In this document: positions 8,517 through 17,181 of the stretch, piece after piece
Layout: the number at the start of each line of letters is the position of its first letter
Position numbering within the stretch: the stretch's first letter is position 1
From: Paracoccaceae bacterium
Lineage (GTDB): Bacteria > Pseudomonadota > Alphaproteobacteria > Rhodobacterales > Rhodobacteraceae
DNA: 56,017 nt
Assembly (NCBI GenBank): GCA_018222585.1
Contig: JAAFAB010000015.1
Coordinates: 1-56,017, forward strand
Direction of reading: 5' to 3'
Notes under the pieces: generated by a model
Seen by the model: the letters and a program-made list of their open reading frames with translations, nothing else
The model's database searches: none
What the model was told of the DNA's origin: nothing
Position numbers and translations under genes: made by a program

Positions 8517-9370
8517 GATGCTTCCTCCCTCTGCGGGCCGCTCCCGGCCCTGCGATTCCGTGTTCTATGCCTGCACTGGGCCGGGAGGCCAAGCACTACG
8601 GGGGCGGGATGCGCAGGAATCGCATGAAAAGAGGCGCATGCGGGCCGGGGAGAACGGTCGCAAGACTGGTGTCGCATGCGCGAAACAGGAGCGGACCTGC
8701 GCAGGTGTCTGCTGGGCGGCTCTCTTCTCAACTACTTTCGCCTCTTTATCTTTTTCGGGCACCCCGCGAAGTTGAGAAACTTCCAGCGGTATTTTTAGAA
8801 TGGCCGCGTCGGGCTCTCCCAAGATAGCGCGTCCTTCCCGGCATGTGTCACATTGATTGAAGGGGATGCTCTCCGGCTGGGGGGCGTAGCCTGGCAATTT
8901 TGATCGTGGCTGGTTGCGACTTTCGAGCGATATGGCCAGCTTTTCACACGCGAGATATGCGGAGGATCTCGACTGAGAGGAAAGGGGGCCGTTCCGCTCT
9001 GATGGGCTCGGAGACAGCGCAAATGTTGTCTGCGGCCTCTCTGGATGTGGGGGTGAACATCTTAAAAGGGCGTGGCCTTGGAGTGTTCACCCCTAATGGT
9101 AGTTGCCCAGTGATCCTACTAGAGTGTGTACCCCTTGATCCAAGCGGGTATGGGAAATGGGGAAGCGCCGCGCGGCCCCGACAGGCCCCGTCGGGTGGCT
9201 AGATGGCTAGGTAGCTCCTGAGAGCGCTAAGAGGCCACCGCGGTGAGGATGCCGGCGCTCCTGATGAGTGTTTCGCCTGCCGACAGCATTTTTGAGTCGC
9301 TCAGCGCAATGAGGCCGCCAAACCGCTATATGGTAAGCGTCTACTTATTCTTAGGAGGGTGTCTAGCCTC
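8517..9370. other. Gene-free stretch between dctQ and the second recombinase
   Basis: No convincing coding region is seen. The left part must hold the dctQM promoter. GGGGTGAACA at 9050-9059 is the exact reverse complement of 9084-9093, with AAGG/CCTT nested inside, so 9050-9093 can fold as a two-step hairpin. This could be a terminator, an operator or the end of a lost mobile element. The lower GC from about 8690 rightwards suggests a boundary with acquired DNA. Confidence 0.45.
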
Positions 9371-10186
9371 ATGACTACGGCAGAAGCTCAGACAAGCCAG
9401 AGTGGGATCGCTACTAAGAGCCCAGAAACGCGCAAGCGTCGTGCTATTGGCTATCTTCGTGTCTCGACCAGCAGCCAAGCGGCTTCGGAACTTGGCTTCG
9501 AAGCGCAACAGATAGAAATCCAGGCGTGGGCAGATCGAGAGGGCGTAGAGATCATTCGGTTCGTGCGTGAGCAAGCAAGTGCACGCGGAGAACGAAATTT
9601 CGCGAAACGTCGTAAGCTGAGAGAAATTTTGCGTATTGCACAGGGTCTTCGTGTGCCCATTGTCGTGGCGACACCTTCTAGGGTTACGCGTCACGTTCGG
9701 GATTACGCGAAGATCACTGCTATTCTGCCCGGTGATCAGATCATTATCGCTCGTTCCAACCGGACGCTTGATGAGAGCTACCCTGAGCTGGTCAGAGCTG
9801 CACATGAGGGGGATGCGATAGCGCAGCGCAGTCGTGAGGGCACACAGAAGAAGAAGCGGGCCGGTCAAACGTTCGGATCTCCGGACCCTCAGGCGCTTCA
9901 GGAGGCGGGCCGTGCCGCGCGTATTGCAAAACGCGATGAGCGTGTTGAGTGGGTGCGGAAGGTGCTCGAAGATATTGGGGTGGAAGCGACCGCGCAGGAG
10001 GTCGCGGACGAACTGAACCGCAAGGGGTACGCGACTGCGCAAGGCAACGACTGGACCAAGGTGCGGATAAGACGCCTCCTCCGGAGAGCTCGAGAGCAAT
10101 TGAATGCGCAACTCGACCAATCTTGTGATGAGCAGGGTGCTCCGGAGGAGATCTACAAGGACAACGCTCTTTTTGGGCTCTTCTGA
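9371..10186 (+). CDS. Second serine recombinase
   Basis: A 271-residue recombinase with RAIGYLRVSTSSQAASELG, in which the Ser of VST is the predicted nucleophile. TPSRVTRHVRDYAKI occupies the place of the usual DRLAR segment. A C-terminal DNA-binding part (ATAQEVADELNRKGYATAQG, then KVRIRRLLRRAREQL) resembles the recombinase domain that reads DNA sites. It is shorter than the large integrases and differs clearly from the first recombinase. The ATG at 9371 is chosen because AGGAGG (9353-9358) lies 12 bases upstream; a GTG at 9359 is too close. Codon use is less GC-biased than in the surrounding modules, which fits later acquisition. Confidence 0.8.
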   Translation: MTTAEAQTSQSGIATKSPETRKRRAIGYLRVSTSSQAASELGFEAQQIEIQAWADREGVEIIRFVREQASARGERNFAKRRKLREILRIAQGLRVPIVVATPSRVTRHVRDYAKITAILPGDQIIIARSNRTLDESYPELVRAAHEGDAIAQRSREGTQKKKRAGQTFGSPDPQALQEAGRAARIAKRDERVEWVRKVLEDIGVEATAQEVADELNRKGYATAQGNDWTKVRIRRLLRRAREQLNAQLDQSCDEQGAPEEIYKDNALFGLF

Positions 10187-10206
10187 GATCAGGACAGTCT
10201 TCTGTG

Positions 10207-10260
10207 GCGTTTGAAGCTTGGGGAGCTGCTCAGTTGAGCGGAGCTTCAAGCTTCAAACGC
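10207..10260. repeat. 14-bp inverted repeat after the recombinase
   Basis: GCGTTTGAAGCTTG (10207-10220) is the exact reverse complement of 10247-10260. An inner GCTC-AGTT-GAGC stem extends the hairpin. It begins 20 bases after the recombinase stop codon. There is no strong T-run, so besides termination it could be a recombination site or element end. Confidence 0.6.
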
Positions 10261-10406
10261 TTCCGGTCGTGTCGATGATGATGCGCTGGCCGTGCTCAGG
10301 GCAGATCGCGACTATGGGTTGGAGACGCTCATCATGTTTGGGTTGTGATAGCTTGGCCCCTGTCGCTGTTCGCGATCCAAAACCTGAATGAGGTGCCGTG
10401 ACATGC

Positions 10407-10844
10407 TCATGCTTCGATCAGGATTTTGACCTTTTCTGGGTCGGTGCCGAGAGATTTGGCCAAGCGCTGTTTCGCCTCTGCGATAGTCAGTGGAGCATCA
10501 TTTGCCGGATCTTCTGGATCGCCCTGTGGGGAAGAGGTCAACGGTTCTCGGCTGAGCGCGGTCCCTCTGCCAACAGTTGAGGAAGTGGTGGGGTCTTCTT
10601 CGACAAGCGTGGACACCCGGACGTCTCGATCGGTCCGGCCTGTGTGACCTGCATCGAGGCGTGCACGTTCAGTGCGACCTAACCACCGGCCCACACCGCT
10701 AATCTGCCACCCGTGGTGCTGAAACTGGAGTACGGCAAAGGCAATGCCTCCAATTGCCAGTGCAGCGAGGCCAAATTCGATTGCAGGATCCACCGGTCTC
10801 ATCCTCCCTTCATGGTTTCTATGTATCGTGCACCAGATGGCCAT
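10407..10844 (-). CDS. Hypothetical single-pass membrane protein
   Basis: A 145-residue protein of unknown family. The ATG at 10844 is supported by GGAGG eight bases upstream. The N-terminal part contains one hydrophobic helix (EFGLAALAIGGIAFAVLQF). A polar, disordered-looking middle follows, with many Thr, Asp and Arg residues, and the C-terminus (LTIAEAKQRLAKSLGTDPEK) may be a small helical domain. An internal ATG at 10802 is a possible alternative start. No neighbour suggests a function. Confidence 0.5.
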   Translation of the reverse strand: MAIWCTIHRNHEGRMRPVDPAIEFGLAALAIGGIAFAVLQFQHHGWQISGVGRWLGRTERARLDAGHTGRTDRDVRVSTLVEEDPTTSSTVGRGTALSREPLTSSPQGDPEDPANDAPLTIAEAKQRLAKSLGTDPEKVKILIEA

Positions 10845-11147
10845 TCTTGTCACCTCCGGCCCATGTCATCGGATGGGCGAGATGCGCTCAGGGAAGCCTA
10901 CAAGCGCCTCGAACCTCTCGTTGTCGATCGAACCCTGGCCTCATCGCCACCTCCCGCAAAGCCCCTCGTCGATGAGCACACGGCCCAAAAGGTTTCTTAA
11001 ACGCCTCCTGGGGCGCTAGAGCGGCGCCGAGAAGCCAACTACGCGCACAGTGCGCCATGCTCGCTGGTTCCTGATGTAGCGAACGGCTTTAGCCCCGAGT
11101 GATGATGCGTGATCTTGAAAACCCAACGTGATAGGTTATTTTGAGAT

Positions 11148-11387
11148 ATGGTCACCATCTACCGCGCACACGGGTTGCGCATCATCATCTTTACCGACGA
11201 TCACGAGCCCGCCCATGTGCATGTGTTTGGCGATGGCCAGGCCAAGATCAATCTGATCGGCCCCGAAGGCTCGCCGGTTCTGGTTTGGGCACAGGGCATG
11301 AAGGGCAACGAGGTTCGCCGGGCGGTCCAGGTTGTTCGCGATCAGCAGGACTTGTTTCTTGCCAAGTGGAGGGAAATCCATGGCTGA
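11148..11387 (+). CDS. DUF4160 protein, candidate toxin partner
   Basis: A 79-residue protein that starts MVTIYRAHGLRIIIFTDDHE and continues PAHVHVFGDGQAKINL. The PAHVHV box and the overall size are typical of DUF4160. This family is usually encoded directly before a DUF2442 protein, and the pair has been proposed to be a toxin-antitoxin system. The stop codon overlaps the next gene by 8 bases, which indicates translational coupling. Confidence 0.8.
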   Translation: MVTIYRAHGLRIIIFTDDHEPAHVHVFGDGQAKINLIGPEGSPVLVWAQGMKGNEVRRAVQVVRDQQDLFLAKWREIHG

Positions 11388-11781
11388 ACTGACAGACGCC
11401 GAGATTGATGCCGCTCTCGAACGTGGCCGGATGGCGCAACAGACCGAACCCCGCGCGGATGCCGTCCGCTATGACCGGAGCAACAGCCGGATCATCGTGG
11501 ACCTGACCAACGGCTGCACCTTCGCGTTCCCGCCCAGTCTTGCCCAAGGTCTGGAAACGGCCAGCGAGGACGAGCTGGAGGCCGTCGAAATCCTGGGTGC
11601 GGGTTATGGCCTGCACTGGGAGGCGCTGGACGTGGACCTCTCCGTTCCCGGCCTGATGGCGGGGCTATTCGGCACGAAGGCCTACATGGCCCGCCGCGCC
11701 GGTCAGGCGACCTCTGCAGCGAAAGCGGCGGCGGCTCGCGAGAATGGCCGCAAGGGCGGCAGGCCCCGCAAACAGGCCTGA
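11380..11781 (+). CDS. DUF2442 protein, candidate antitoxin partner
   Basis: A 133-residue protein. The core (NSRIIVDLTNGCTFAFPPSL to ILGAGYGLHWEALDVDLSVPGLM) matches the DUF2442 pattern. The C-terminal tail KAAAARENGRKGGRPRKQA is basic and resembles a nucleic-acid-binding AT-hook-like end. The ATG at 11380 follows GTGGAGGGA and overlaps the DUF4160 gene. The pair is a likely plasmid-maintenance module, by inference from family context. Confidence 0.8.
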   Translation: MAELTDAEIDAALERGRMAQQTEPRADAVRYDRSNSRIIVDLTNGCTFAFPPSLAQGLETASEDELEAVEILGAGYGLHWEALDVDLSVPGLMAGLFGTKAYMARRAGQATSAAKAAAARENGRKGGRPRKQA

Positions 11782-11786
11782 GGTGT

Positions 11787-11924
11787 ATCCGCGTCAAAAA
11801 GATCCCCAGCATCGCCCAGCTTCGGGGGGGTACGCTCCACGCCGAACGCGCCGACGAGACCAGCCGCGCCCGGCTGCGCGAAGGCGCAGAGACGCGAGCG
11901 CCATTTGCCGAGGGTCTCAAATGA
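11787..11924 (+). pseudogene. Possible remnant of a mobilisation relaxase N-terminus
   Basis: An open stretch of 45 codons without a start reads IRVKKIPSIAQLRGG, then TLHAERADETSRARLR, and ends in TGA. The pattern of a short strand, a basic KKI segment and then a His/Arg/Glu-rich stretch recalls the first 40 residues of MobV/Pre-type relaxases. There is no start codon and no downstream continuation. The call rests on pattern only and may be wrong. Confidence 0.25.
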
Positions 11925-12615
11925 TCCTTGGGGTCTGCGGGGCAACTCAACCGAGAAGACAGATCGATCCTGACCAGCCCGTTTGTCGTTTCTTGTATGA
12001 GCGGGGTAGGAGCACGCACTCTCGAGACATGAGTGTGGAGGAAGGAACTGAGCTCATCCGGGACTAGGAATGGCTACTGTCTTCGCAAGGTGAAGTCCTA
12101 GGGGGAGGCGCAGAGTGGCCGGGGATGCCTTTTGGCGCGGCAGCAGTTTGGGGGCTTAAGGCTCCCATACCCTGTTGAGCGGCTGCTCTGATGCATCACG
12201 GCATGGGCGCTACCCTGAGAGGCAATCGTTTCTGCGGTATGAAGGCAGTTCGTGTGTTTGCCCCTGAGACCTTAGGGCCCCCCTGGGTCAAACACCCGGC
12301 AACAGATCCGCCCCGCTGCAGGATGTGCTGGCCTGGGCCCCGGCACCGCAAGATCCGACGCATTGCCATGATAACGCTTGATAAAATTCTGGCTGAAGAG
12401 GAACATCTCCGATGTGCTTCCTGATTGATGCGGTGATCCTGGCCACGCTGCGCCGTCACGCCGCTGCAGGGGCCGGGATGTGAGGCGGGCAACTGGCCAG
12501 ACCTGACGACGGCTCAGGAGGGCATGGCGGTCGGGTCAGGGCCGGCGCAGCAGGTCGGGAACACCCCGAGGCCTCGACGGTGCCCCGAACGGCGCGGCAG
12601 TCCGAACCCGCGCCG
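11925..12615. other. Gene-free stretch before the DeoR gene
   Basis: No supported gene, and no clear repeats or terminator. The open frames are short, lack ribosome sites and show no family features. It separates the toxin-antitoxin-like module from the catabolic island. Confidence 0.45.
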
Positions 12616-13467
12616 TCAGGACGACGCGCCCGAGCCGTCGTCCTTCGCGCCTTCCATCTGGGTATGATCGACCGTCTCGATCCGCGGCTTGTGCGGCGGG
12701 AACTTGGCCCGGTCCTCCTCGAGCAGACCGGAATCGGTGATGATGAGGTCGATCGAGGCAATGGGGACCGTGCGGTGCAGGGCGCATGACATGAAACGGC
12801 TGCTGTCGGCGATCAGCACAACCTCCCGAGCCGCGGCAGCCATCGCGCGCTTCAGCTGGCCCAGTTCGAGGTTCGTCTCAGAGGTTCCGGTCTCGTCAAT
12901 CGCGGTCGCCGAGGTGAAGAAGATATCGCAGTGGATATTCTTCAGAAACCCAAGCCCGGGCTCTCCCAACAGGCTGAAAGAGCCGACGCGACAGGCTCCG
13001 CCGGGCACGATCAGGGTGATGTTGTCCCGGTAGGTGAGCTGCTTTGCCACGTAGAGGTCATTGGTGATGACGGTGAGCGGAAAGTCGATCTTGGAGATTT
13101 CATCGGCAAGGCGGTGGCAGATGACGGCGCCAGTATCGATCAGCAGCGACTGGTTCGGCTCGATCAGCTTGAGCGCCTCCTGGACGATGGCCTGCTTTTC
13201 CTCAACGGCGGTGCGTTGCGACAGATCGGTGGAGGGTTCGTAGCTCGAGCGCGAGCGGATCGCCACCGCGCCGCCATGGGTCCGCCGCACGAGCCCCTCG
13301 CCCGCCAGCACATCCAGATCGCGGCGGATGGTCGAGACCGAGATCCCGAGCATCCGTGCGAGATCCTGGCCCGAGCCGGCTTGGTTCTGCTTGAACCATT
13401 CGATGAGATGCTGCCGACGTTCTGCCGGCAACATCTCTTCGTTCACTGTGTCCTCTGACTTCCGCAA
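12616..13467 (-). CDS. DeoR-family transcriptional regulator
   Basis: A 283-residue DeoR/GlpR-type repressor. The N-terminal HTH (ERRQHLIEWFKQNQ to GISVSTIRRDLDVLAGEGLV, ending RRTHGGAV) is canonical. The C-terminal sensor domain contains LLIDTGAVICHRLADEI, TVITNDLYVAKQL and VVLIADSSRF, which form a ribose-isomerase-like effector pocket. The start is a TTG at 13467, supported by GAGGAGGT on the minus strand; an in-frame ATG lies at 13434. It is the last gene of the dctPQM operon. It probably controls that operon and the divergent hyuAB operon in response to a phosphorylated metabolite. Confidence 0.92.
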   Translation of the reverse strand: MRKSEDTVNEEMLPAERRQHLIEWFKQNQAGSGQDLARMLGISVSTIRRDLDVLAGEGLVRRTHGGAVAIRSRSSYEPSTDLSQRTAVEEKQAIVQEALKLIEPNQSLLIDTGAVICHRLADEISKIDFPLTVITNDLYVAKQLTYRDNITLIVPGGACRVGSFSLLGEPGLGFLKNIHCDIFFTSATAIDETGTSETNLELGQLKRAMAAAAREVVLIADSSRFMSCALHRTVPIASIDLIITDSGLLEEDRAKFPPHKPRIETVDHTQMEGAKDDGSGASS

Positions 13468-13525
13468 GGGGACCTCCTCAAATCGTGTCTGGTTCGCATG
13501 ACAGGGTCATCGGTAACGCCCCGCG

Positions 13526-14830
13526 TCAAAGGTAGCTAGGAAGCCACAGCACAATCTGCGGGAATATGGCAAGAATGACCGTTCCGAGGCAGAGCAGCAG
13601 GAAGAACGGCATCGTCGCGCGGACGGTTTCCCCCATGGAACGCTGCGTAAGACCTTGCAGGACGAAGAGATTCAAGCCGACAGGCGGTGTCAGGGCGCTC
13701 ATCTCGATCATGATGACCAGATAGATCCCGAACCACAGCGGGTCGAAGCCCGCCTGCACGATCAGCGGCACGGCGATCGGGACCGTCATCACGGTCATGG
13801 AGGTGCCGTCGAGGAACATGCCCAGCACGATGTAGAGCCCCGCGAGGATCAGAAGGACACCGTAGGGCGACAGGTCCAGTGCCGAGATGGTCTGCGTGAT
13901 CTGGTTGGGCAACTGCATAAAGGCGATCGCCGCCGACAGGAAGGAAGACGCCGCGATCAGCATGAGGATCATCGCCGAAACGCGTATGGTCGCCGCCAGG
14001 CTGTCGCGCATCAGCTTGAGCGAGAACTGCCCCGTGACGATTGTGATCACGATTGCCCCGAAGACCCCTACGGCGGCCGCTTCAGAGGGCGTGGCGATAC
14101 CCGAATAGATCGAGCCGAGCACGACGAACATCAGCAGCATGATCGGCAGCAGCTCGATCAGGCCACGGCCGATGGCTCGCGCGGTCACGGTGCCGTCGTA
14201 GCGCGGGGCGCGCTCGGGATGCAGGATCGCCATGAGCGCTATATAGCCCGCATAGAGGCTGGCCATCATCAGGCCCGGAAGGACGCCGCCGGCGAAGAGC
14301 TTGGCGATGGAAACCTCGGCCAGCACGCCGTAGACGATCATCGCGATCGAGGGCGGGATCAGCAGTCCGAAAGAGCCCGCCCCGGCGAGGGAGCCCGCGG
14401 CGAGGCGTAGGTCATAGCCGCGCGCCTGCAGTTCGGGAATGGTGATCTTACCCACCGTCGCGGTGGTGGCGGTAGACGACCCCGAGATCGCCGCGAAAAC
14501 GGTGCAGCCGAAGACGTTGGTGTGCAACAGGCCTCCTGGGATGCGTGCGACCAGCGGCGCAAGACCACGGAAGAGGCGTTGCGAGATATCGGTACGGAAG
14601 ATGATGTCACCCATCCACATGAAGATCGGGATGGCGGCCAGCTCCCACGAGATGGCGGAGGAGGAGATCACCTTGGTGGCGATGGTGCCGATGCGGGCGT
14701 CGCTGAAATCGAGAACGAAATACATCGCCGAAGCGCCGACCAGCATCAGGCCGGAAAAGATCCACGTGCCCGAGCCGAGGAAGACGACGAGAAGCAGAAG
14801 GAGGACCGTGGCGGAAAACGTGATGGTCAT
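13526..14830 (-). CDS. dctM: TRAP transporter large permease subunit
   Basis: A 434-residue membrane protein of the classic DctM size. It shows TVFAAISGSSTATTATVGKI and LLIPPSIAMIVYGVLAEVSI, the conserved substrate-path loops, and ends with LTPPVGLNLFVLQGL. It follows dctQ by 13 bases and lies upstream of deoR on the minus strand. It is only distantly similar to the first DctM, so the two systems should have different substrates. Confidence 0.94.
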   Translation of the reverse strand: MTITFSATVLLLLLVVFLGSGTWIFSGLMLVGASAMYFVLDFSDARIGTIATKVISSSAISWELAAIPIFMWMGDIIFRTDISQRLFRGLAPLVARIPGGLLHTNVFGCTVFAAISGSSTATTATVGKITIPELQARGYDLRLAAGSLAGAGSFGLLIPPSIAMIVYGVLAEVSIAKLFAGGVLPGLMMASLYAGYIALMAILHPERAPRYDGTVTARAIGRGLIELLPIMLLMFVVLGSIYSGIATPSEAAAVGVFGAIVITIVTGQFSLKLMRDSLAATIRVSAMILMLIAASSFLSAAIAFMQLPNQITQTISALDLSPYGVLLILAGLYIVLGMFLDGTSMTVMTVPIAVPLIVQAGFDPLWFGIYLVIMIEMSALTPPVGLNLFVLQGLTQRSMGETVRATMPFFLLLCLGTVILAIFPQIVLWLPSYL

Positions 14831-14843
14831 GAGGTCTCTCCGG

Positions 14844-15428
14844 TCAGAGGGTCAGGGCGCGTTCGTCGGCATGGCCGACCACGACGAGACGGATCGCGCG
14901 CACGACCATCTGCAGCAGAAGCAGGACGAGGCCGGTGAAGAAGAAGCTTTCGGGGATCCAGAGAGGGATCGGGATCAGGTGTTCGCTGACAGAGCCGCGC
15001 GCGAAGAGCTTCGTGACCGCGGACCATTGGTGCATCGCGAGGAAGGCCATGATGCCGGCGGAGGTCGAGATCGCGAAGGCTTCGACGATCCAGCGCAGCA
15101 CGCCCGACAGCTGGTCGGTAAGCGCGGTCACGCGGATCATGGCGCCCTCCTCGAGGGCCCAGGGTGCCGCGAGAAAGGTGATGGCGGCCACGCCGTAACC
15201 GACCAGGACATCCGCCATGTAGGTCGAGGTAGAGAACATCCGCATGCAGATCTCGAGCAGGATGAGCAGTGTCATCGCGACCAGAAGAGTGGCCGAGACA
15301 ACGGCTGCGGTCCGGTTGAGGATCGTCGAGACGCGGGCAATGGCGCCAAGCCAGACCGGATCGTCGTTGGCGTCGGGGTGATGGTGCTCTTCGATCTCGG
15401 GGAGTTCAGGGCTCACTGCGTGCTCCAT
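14844..15428 (-). CDS. dctQ: TRAP transporter small permease subunit
   Basis: A 194-residue membrane protein with an acidic, His-rich N-terminal extension (ELPEIEEHHHPDANDD). Four hydrophobic helices follow, with the stretch ICMRMFSTSTYMADVLVGYG of the DctQ fold. It is the second gene of the dctPQM-deoR operon. A strong hairpin precedes it and probably lowers its expression compared with the binding protein. Confidence 0.9.
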   Translation of the reverse strand: MEHAVSPELPEIEEHHHPDANDDPVWLGAIARVSTILNRTAAVVSATLLVAMTLLILLEICMRMFSTSTYMADVLVGYGVAAITFLAAPWALEEGAMIRVTALTDQLSGVLRWIVEAFAISTSAGIMAFLAMHQWSAVTKLFARGSVSEHLIPIPLWIPESFFFTGLVLLLLQMVVRAIRLVVVGHADERALTL

Positions 15429-15447
15429 GGTTCAACATTGGCAAGAG

Positions 15448-15470
15448 CCGCGCCCCGAAAAGGGGCGCGG
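15448..15470 (-). promoter_or_regulatory. Hairpin between dctP and dctQ
   Basis: CCGCGCCCC (15448-15456) pairs with GGGGCGCGG (15462-15470) around a 5-base loop. No T-run follows in either direction. A stem at this place in binding-protein operons typically protects the upstream mRNA and reduces read-through, giving excess binding protein. Confidence 0.65.
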
Positions 15471-15485
15471 CGGGGCAGGAGCGGC

Positions 15486-16502
15486 TCAACCCTGCTGGGA
15501 CTTCAGCTCCTCGAAACGGGCGAGGATCGCCGCACCGCGCTCGCCGGTCTCGGCCAGCCAGTTTTCACGCACCTGTTCACCGGCGGCCCGCAGGTGGTCG
15601 AAGACCTCTGCCGGAACATCGGCGTTGCGGGTGACCGTCATGCCGTTCTCCGCCATCTTGGTATAGGCGGTGTCGATGGAGGCACGGATGGTCTCCCAGT
15701 TGAAGGCGTCGCAGGTATCGACGCTCTGAAGCATCGCGGTGCGGACCTCCTCGGGCAGGGCGTCGAATTCGTCCTTGTTCACATGGCACATGAAGAGGCC
15801 CATGGCATAGCTCAACTCGGTGAAATCGCTGAGGTAGTCCCAGATCGAGAGCTGGATCGCGCCATCTGCAGAGGTCAGCACGGCGTCGAGACCGCCGGTA
15901 GACAGCTGCGGGATCAGGTCGGACCATGCCACCTGCAACGGTGCCGCGCCGGCGTTCTTCAGGGTCTGCGTGCCGTTCACGTCATAGGTGCGAATGCGCA
16001 GGCCCGAGAGGGCCTCGGTCGAGGTGATGGGCATCTTGGCGTGGATGCCCGACGGCGCATTGGGCATGGCCCAGAGCAGCACCATGTCGTTCTCCTCGAA
16101 CACCTTCGCGTATTCCTCGCGCGCGGCCTGCCAGAGCAGATAGGCCTCGTCGAGGTTGGCGGCGATGAAGGGAAGCGAAGACAGGTTGAACAGCGGATCG
16201 ATGCCACCGAGCTGCGTCATCAGGGTGACCGCCGCCTGCACACCGCCGTCCTGCACGGCATCGAAGTGGTCGATCGACTTGTAGCCGAGCGCGCCACCGC
16301 CCTGATAGTTGATGGTCAGCTGGTCGCCGACCCGCTTGTTCATCTCTTCGATGAAGAAGCTGCACGCCTGGCCGGTGAGGGACGTCGCACCGTACTCATC
16401 CGACATGTCCCAGCGGACATTTGCGAGGGCGGGCCCGGAGAACGCGACGAGCGCGCCGGTCGCGGTTGCGGTGCGCATGAACGCGCGACGGGTGAAAGTC
16501 AT
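15486..16502 (-). CDS. dctP: TRAP transporter substrate-binding protein
   Basis: A 338-residue periplasmic binding protein. A Tat signal (MTFTRRAFMRTATATGALV, cut near PALA) precedes the mature VRWDMSDEYGATSLTG. The Arg-containing segment GLRIRTYDVNGTQTLKNAGA matches the region where DctP proteins clamp a carboxylate. The ATG at 16502 follows GGGAGC on the minus strand; the frame extends further upstream without a better start. It is the first gene of the operon and is divergent from hyuA, so its ligand is probably the substrate of that pathway or a relative. Confidence 0.92.
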   Translation of the reverse strand: MTFTRRAFMRTATATGALVAFSGPALANVRWDMSDEYGATSLTGQACSFFIEEMNKRVGDQLTINYQGGGALGYKSIDHFDAVQDGGVQAAVTLMTQLGGIDPLFNLSSLPFIAANLDEAYLLWQAAREEYAKVFEENDMVLLWAMPNAPSGIHAKMPITSTEALSGLRIRTYDVNGTQTLKNAGAAPLQVAWSDLIPQLSTGGLDAVLTSADGAIQLSIWDYLSDFTELSYAMGLFMCHVNKDEFDALPEEVRTAMLQSVDTCDAFNWETIRASIDTAYTKMAENGMTVTRNADVPAEVFDHLRAAGEQVRENWLAETGERGAAILARFEELKSQQG

Positions 16503-17181
16503 GATTAAGCTCCCTGCGATTGCTATCGTTACGGGCGGATACGTTGTGCCGCACCGATCATTGAGGCATGCCCATTGATGTCGCCATGCAGGCACAGATG
16601 ATAGGTTTCCGTCAAGAAAGTTTCATTTTCTTTCATGACGTGGCGATTTTGCTGCGCGAATTTGCGGTATTTTCGCGTATTTGCCCATCTATTGGGTGGT
16701 CACGCGTACTTATGGAAGCTATTGAGGGAATTTCATTCACACTTGCCCGCAAATGAGCGAGTCTGGGACCACAGTGGAGATGCGTGTCGATTCTCCCGTA
16801 CGAGACAGGACCAGGCAGAAATCCATGCCGTTACAGACGAGATCCCATCCGATTCTCCCGATCTTTCGCCCCGAAGGTGCGGAGGGCGGGCTCAGCACGC
16901 GGCGCCGCAGTGTTGTCCAGCTTGGGCGGGACGGGATCCGCGAAGGGTTCTCCTGCCAGAAGCCGGGTCTTCATGTGACGTTTTATGCGTGTTTTTCGGA
17001 AGGTCCGTCGCAGAACTTGCAAGTCGAGCATCTTCGAAGACAAGCTGACGCCGATCCCGAACCGGCACCCGAGGCGCGCGCCCGTGCGACCCTCTCTTTT
17101 ATCCCCGCGTCCTGTCAGGTGGCGCGGCACATCCCGCAAACGGCCGCCCGCGCGGCCTGAACCAAAGGTAGGAAGGCAGCA
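16503..17181. promoter_or_regulatory. Divergent control region of the catabolic island
   Basis: No gene is seen. The region separates dctPQM-deoR (minus) from the hyuAB operon (plus) and must hold both promoters. At 16616-16634, GAAAG is followed by TTTC units at 16621, 16627 and 16631; tandem TTTC-like units resemble operators of DeoR/GlpR-type repressors. GC content drops between about 16600 and 16750, as is usual for promoters. Repressor binding is an inference. Confidence 0.5.
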
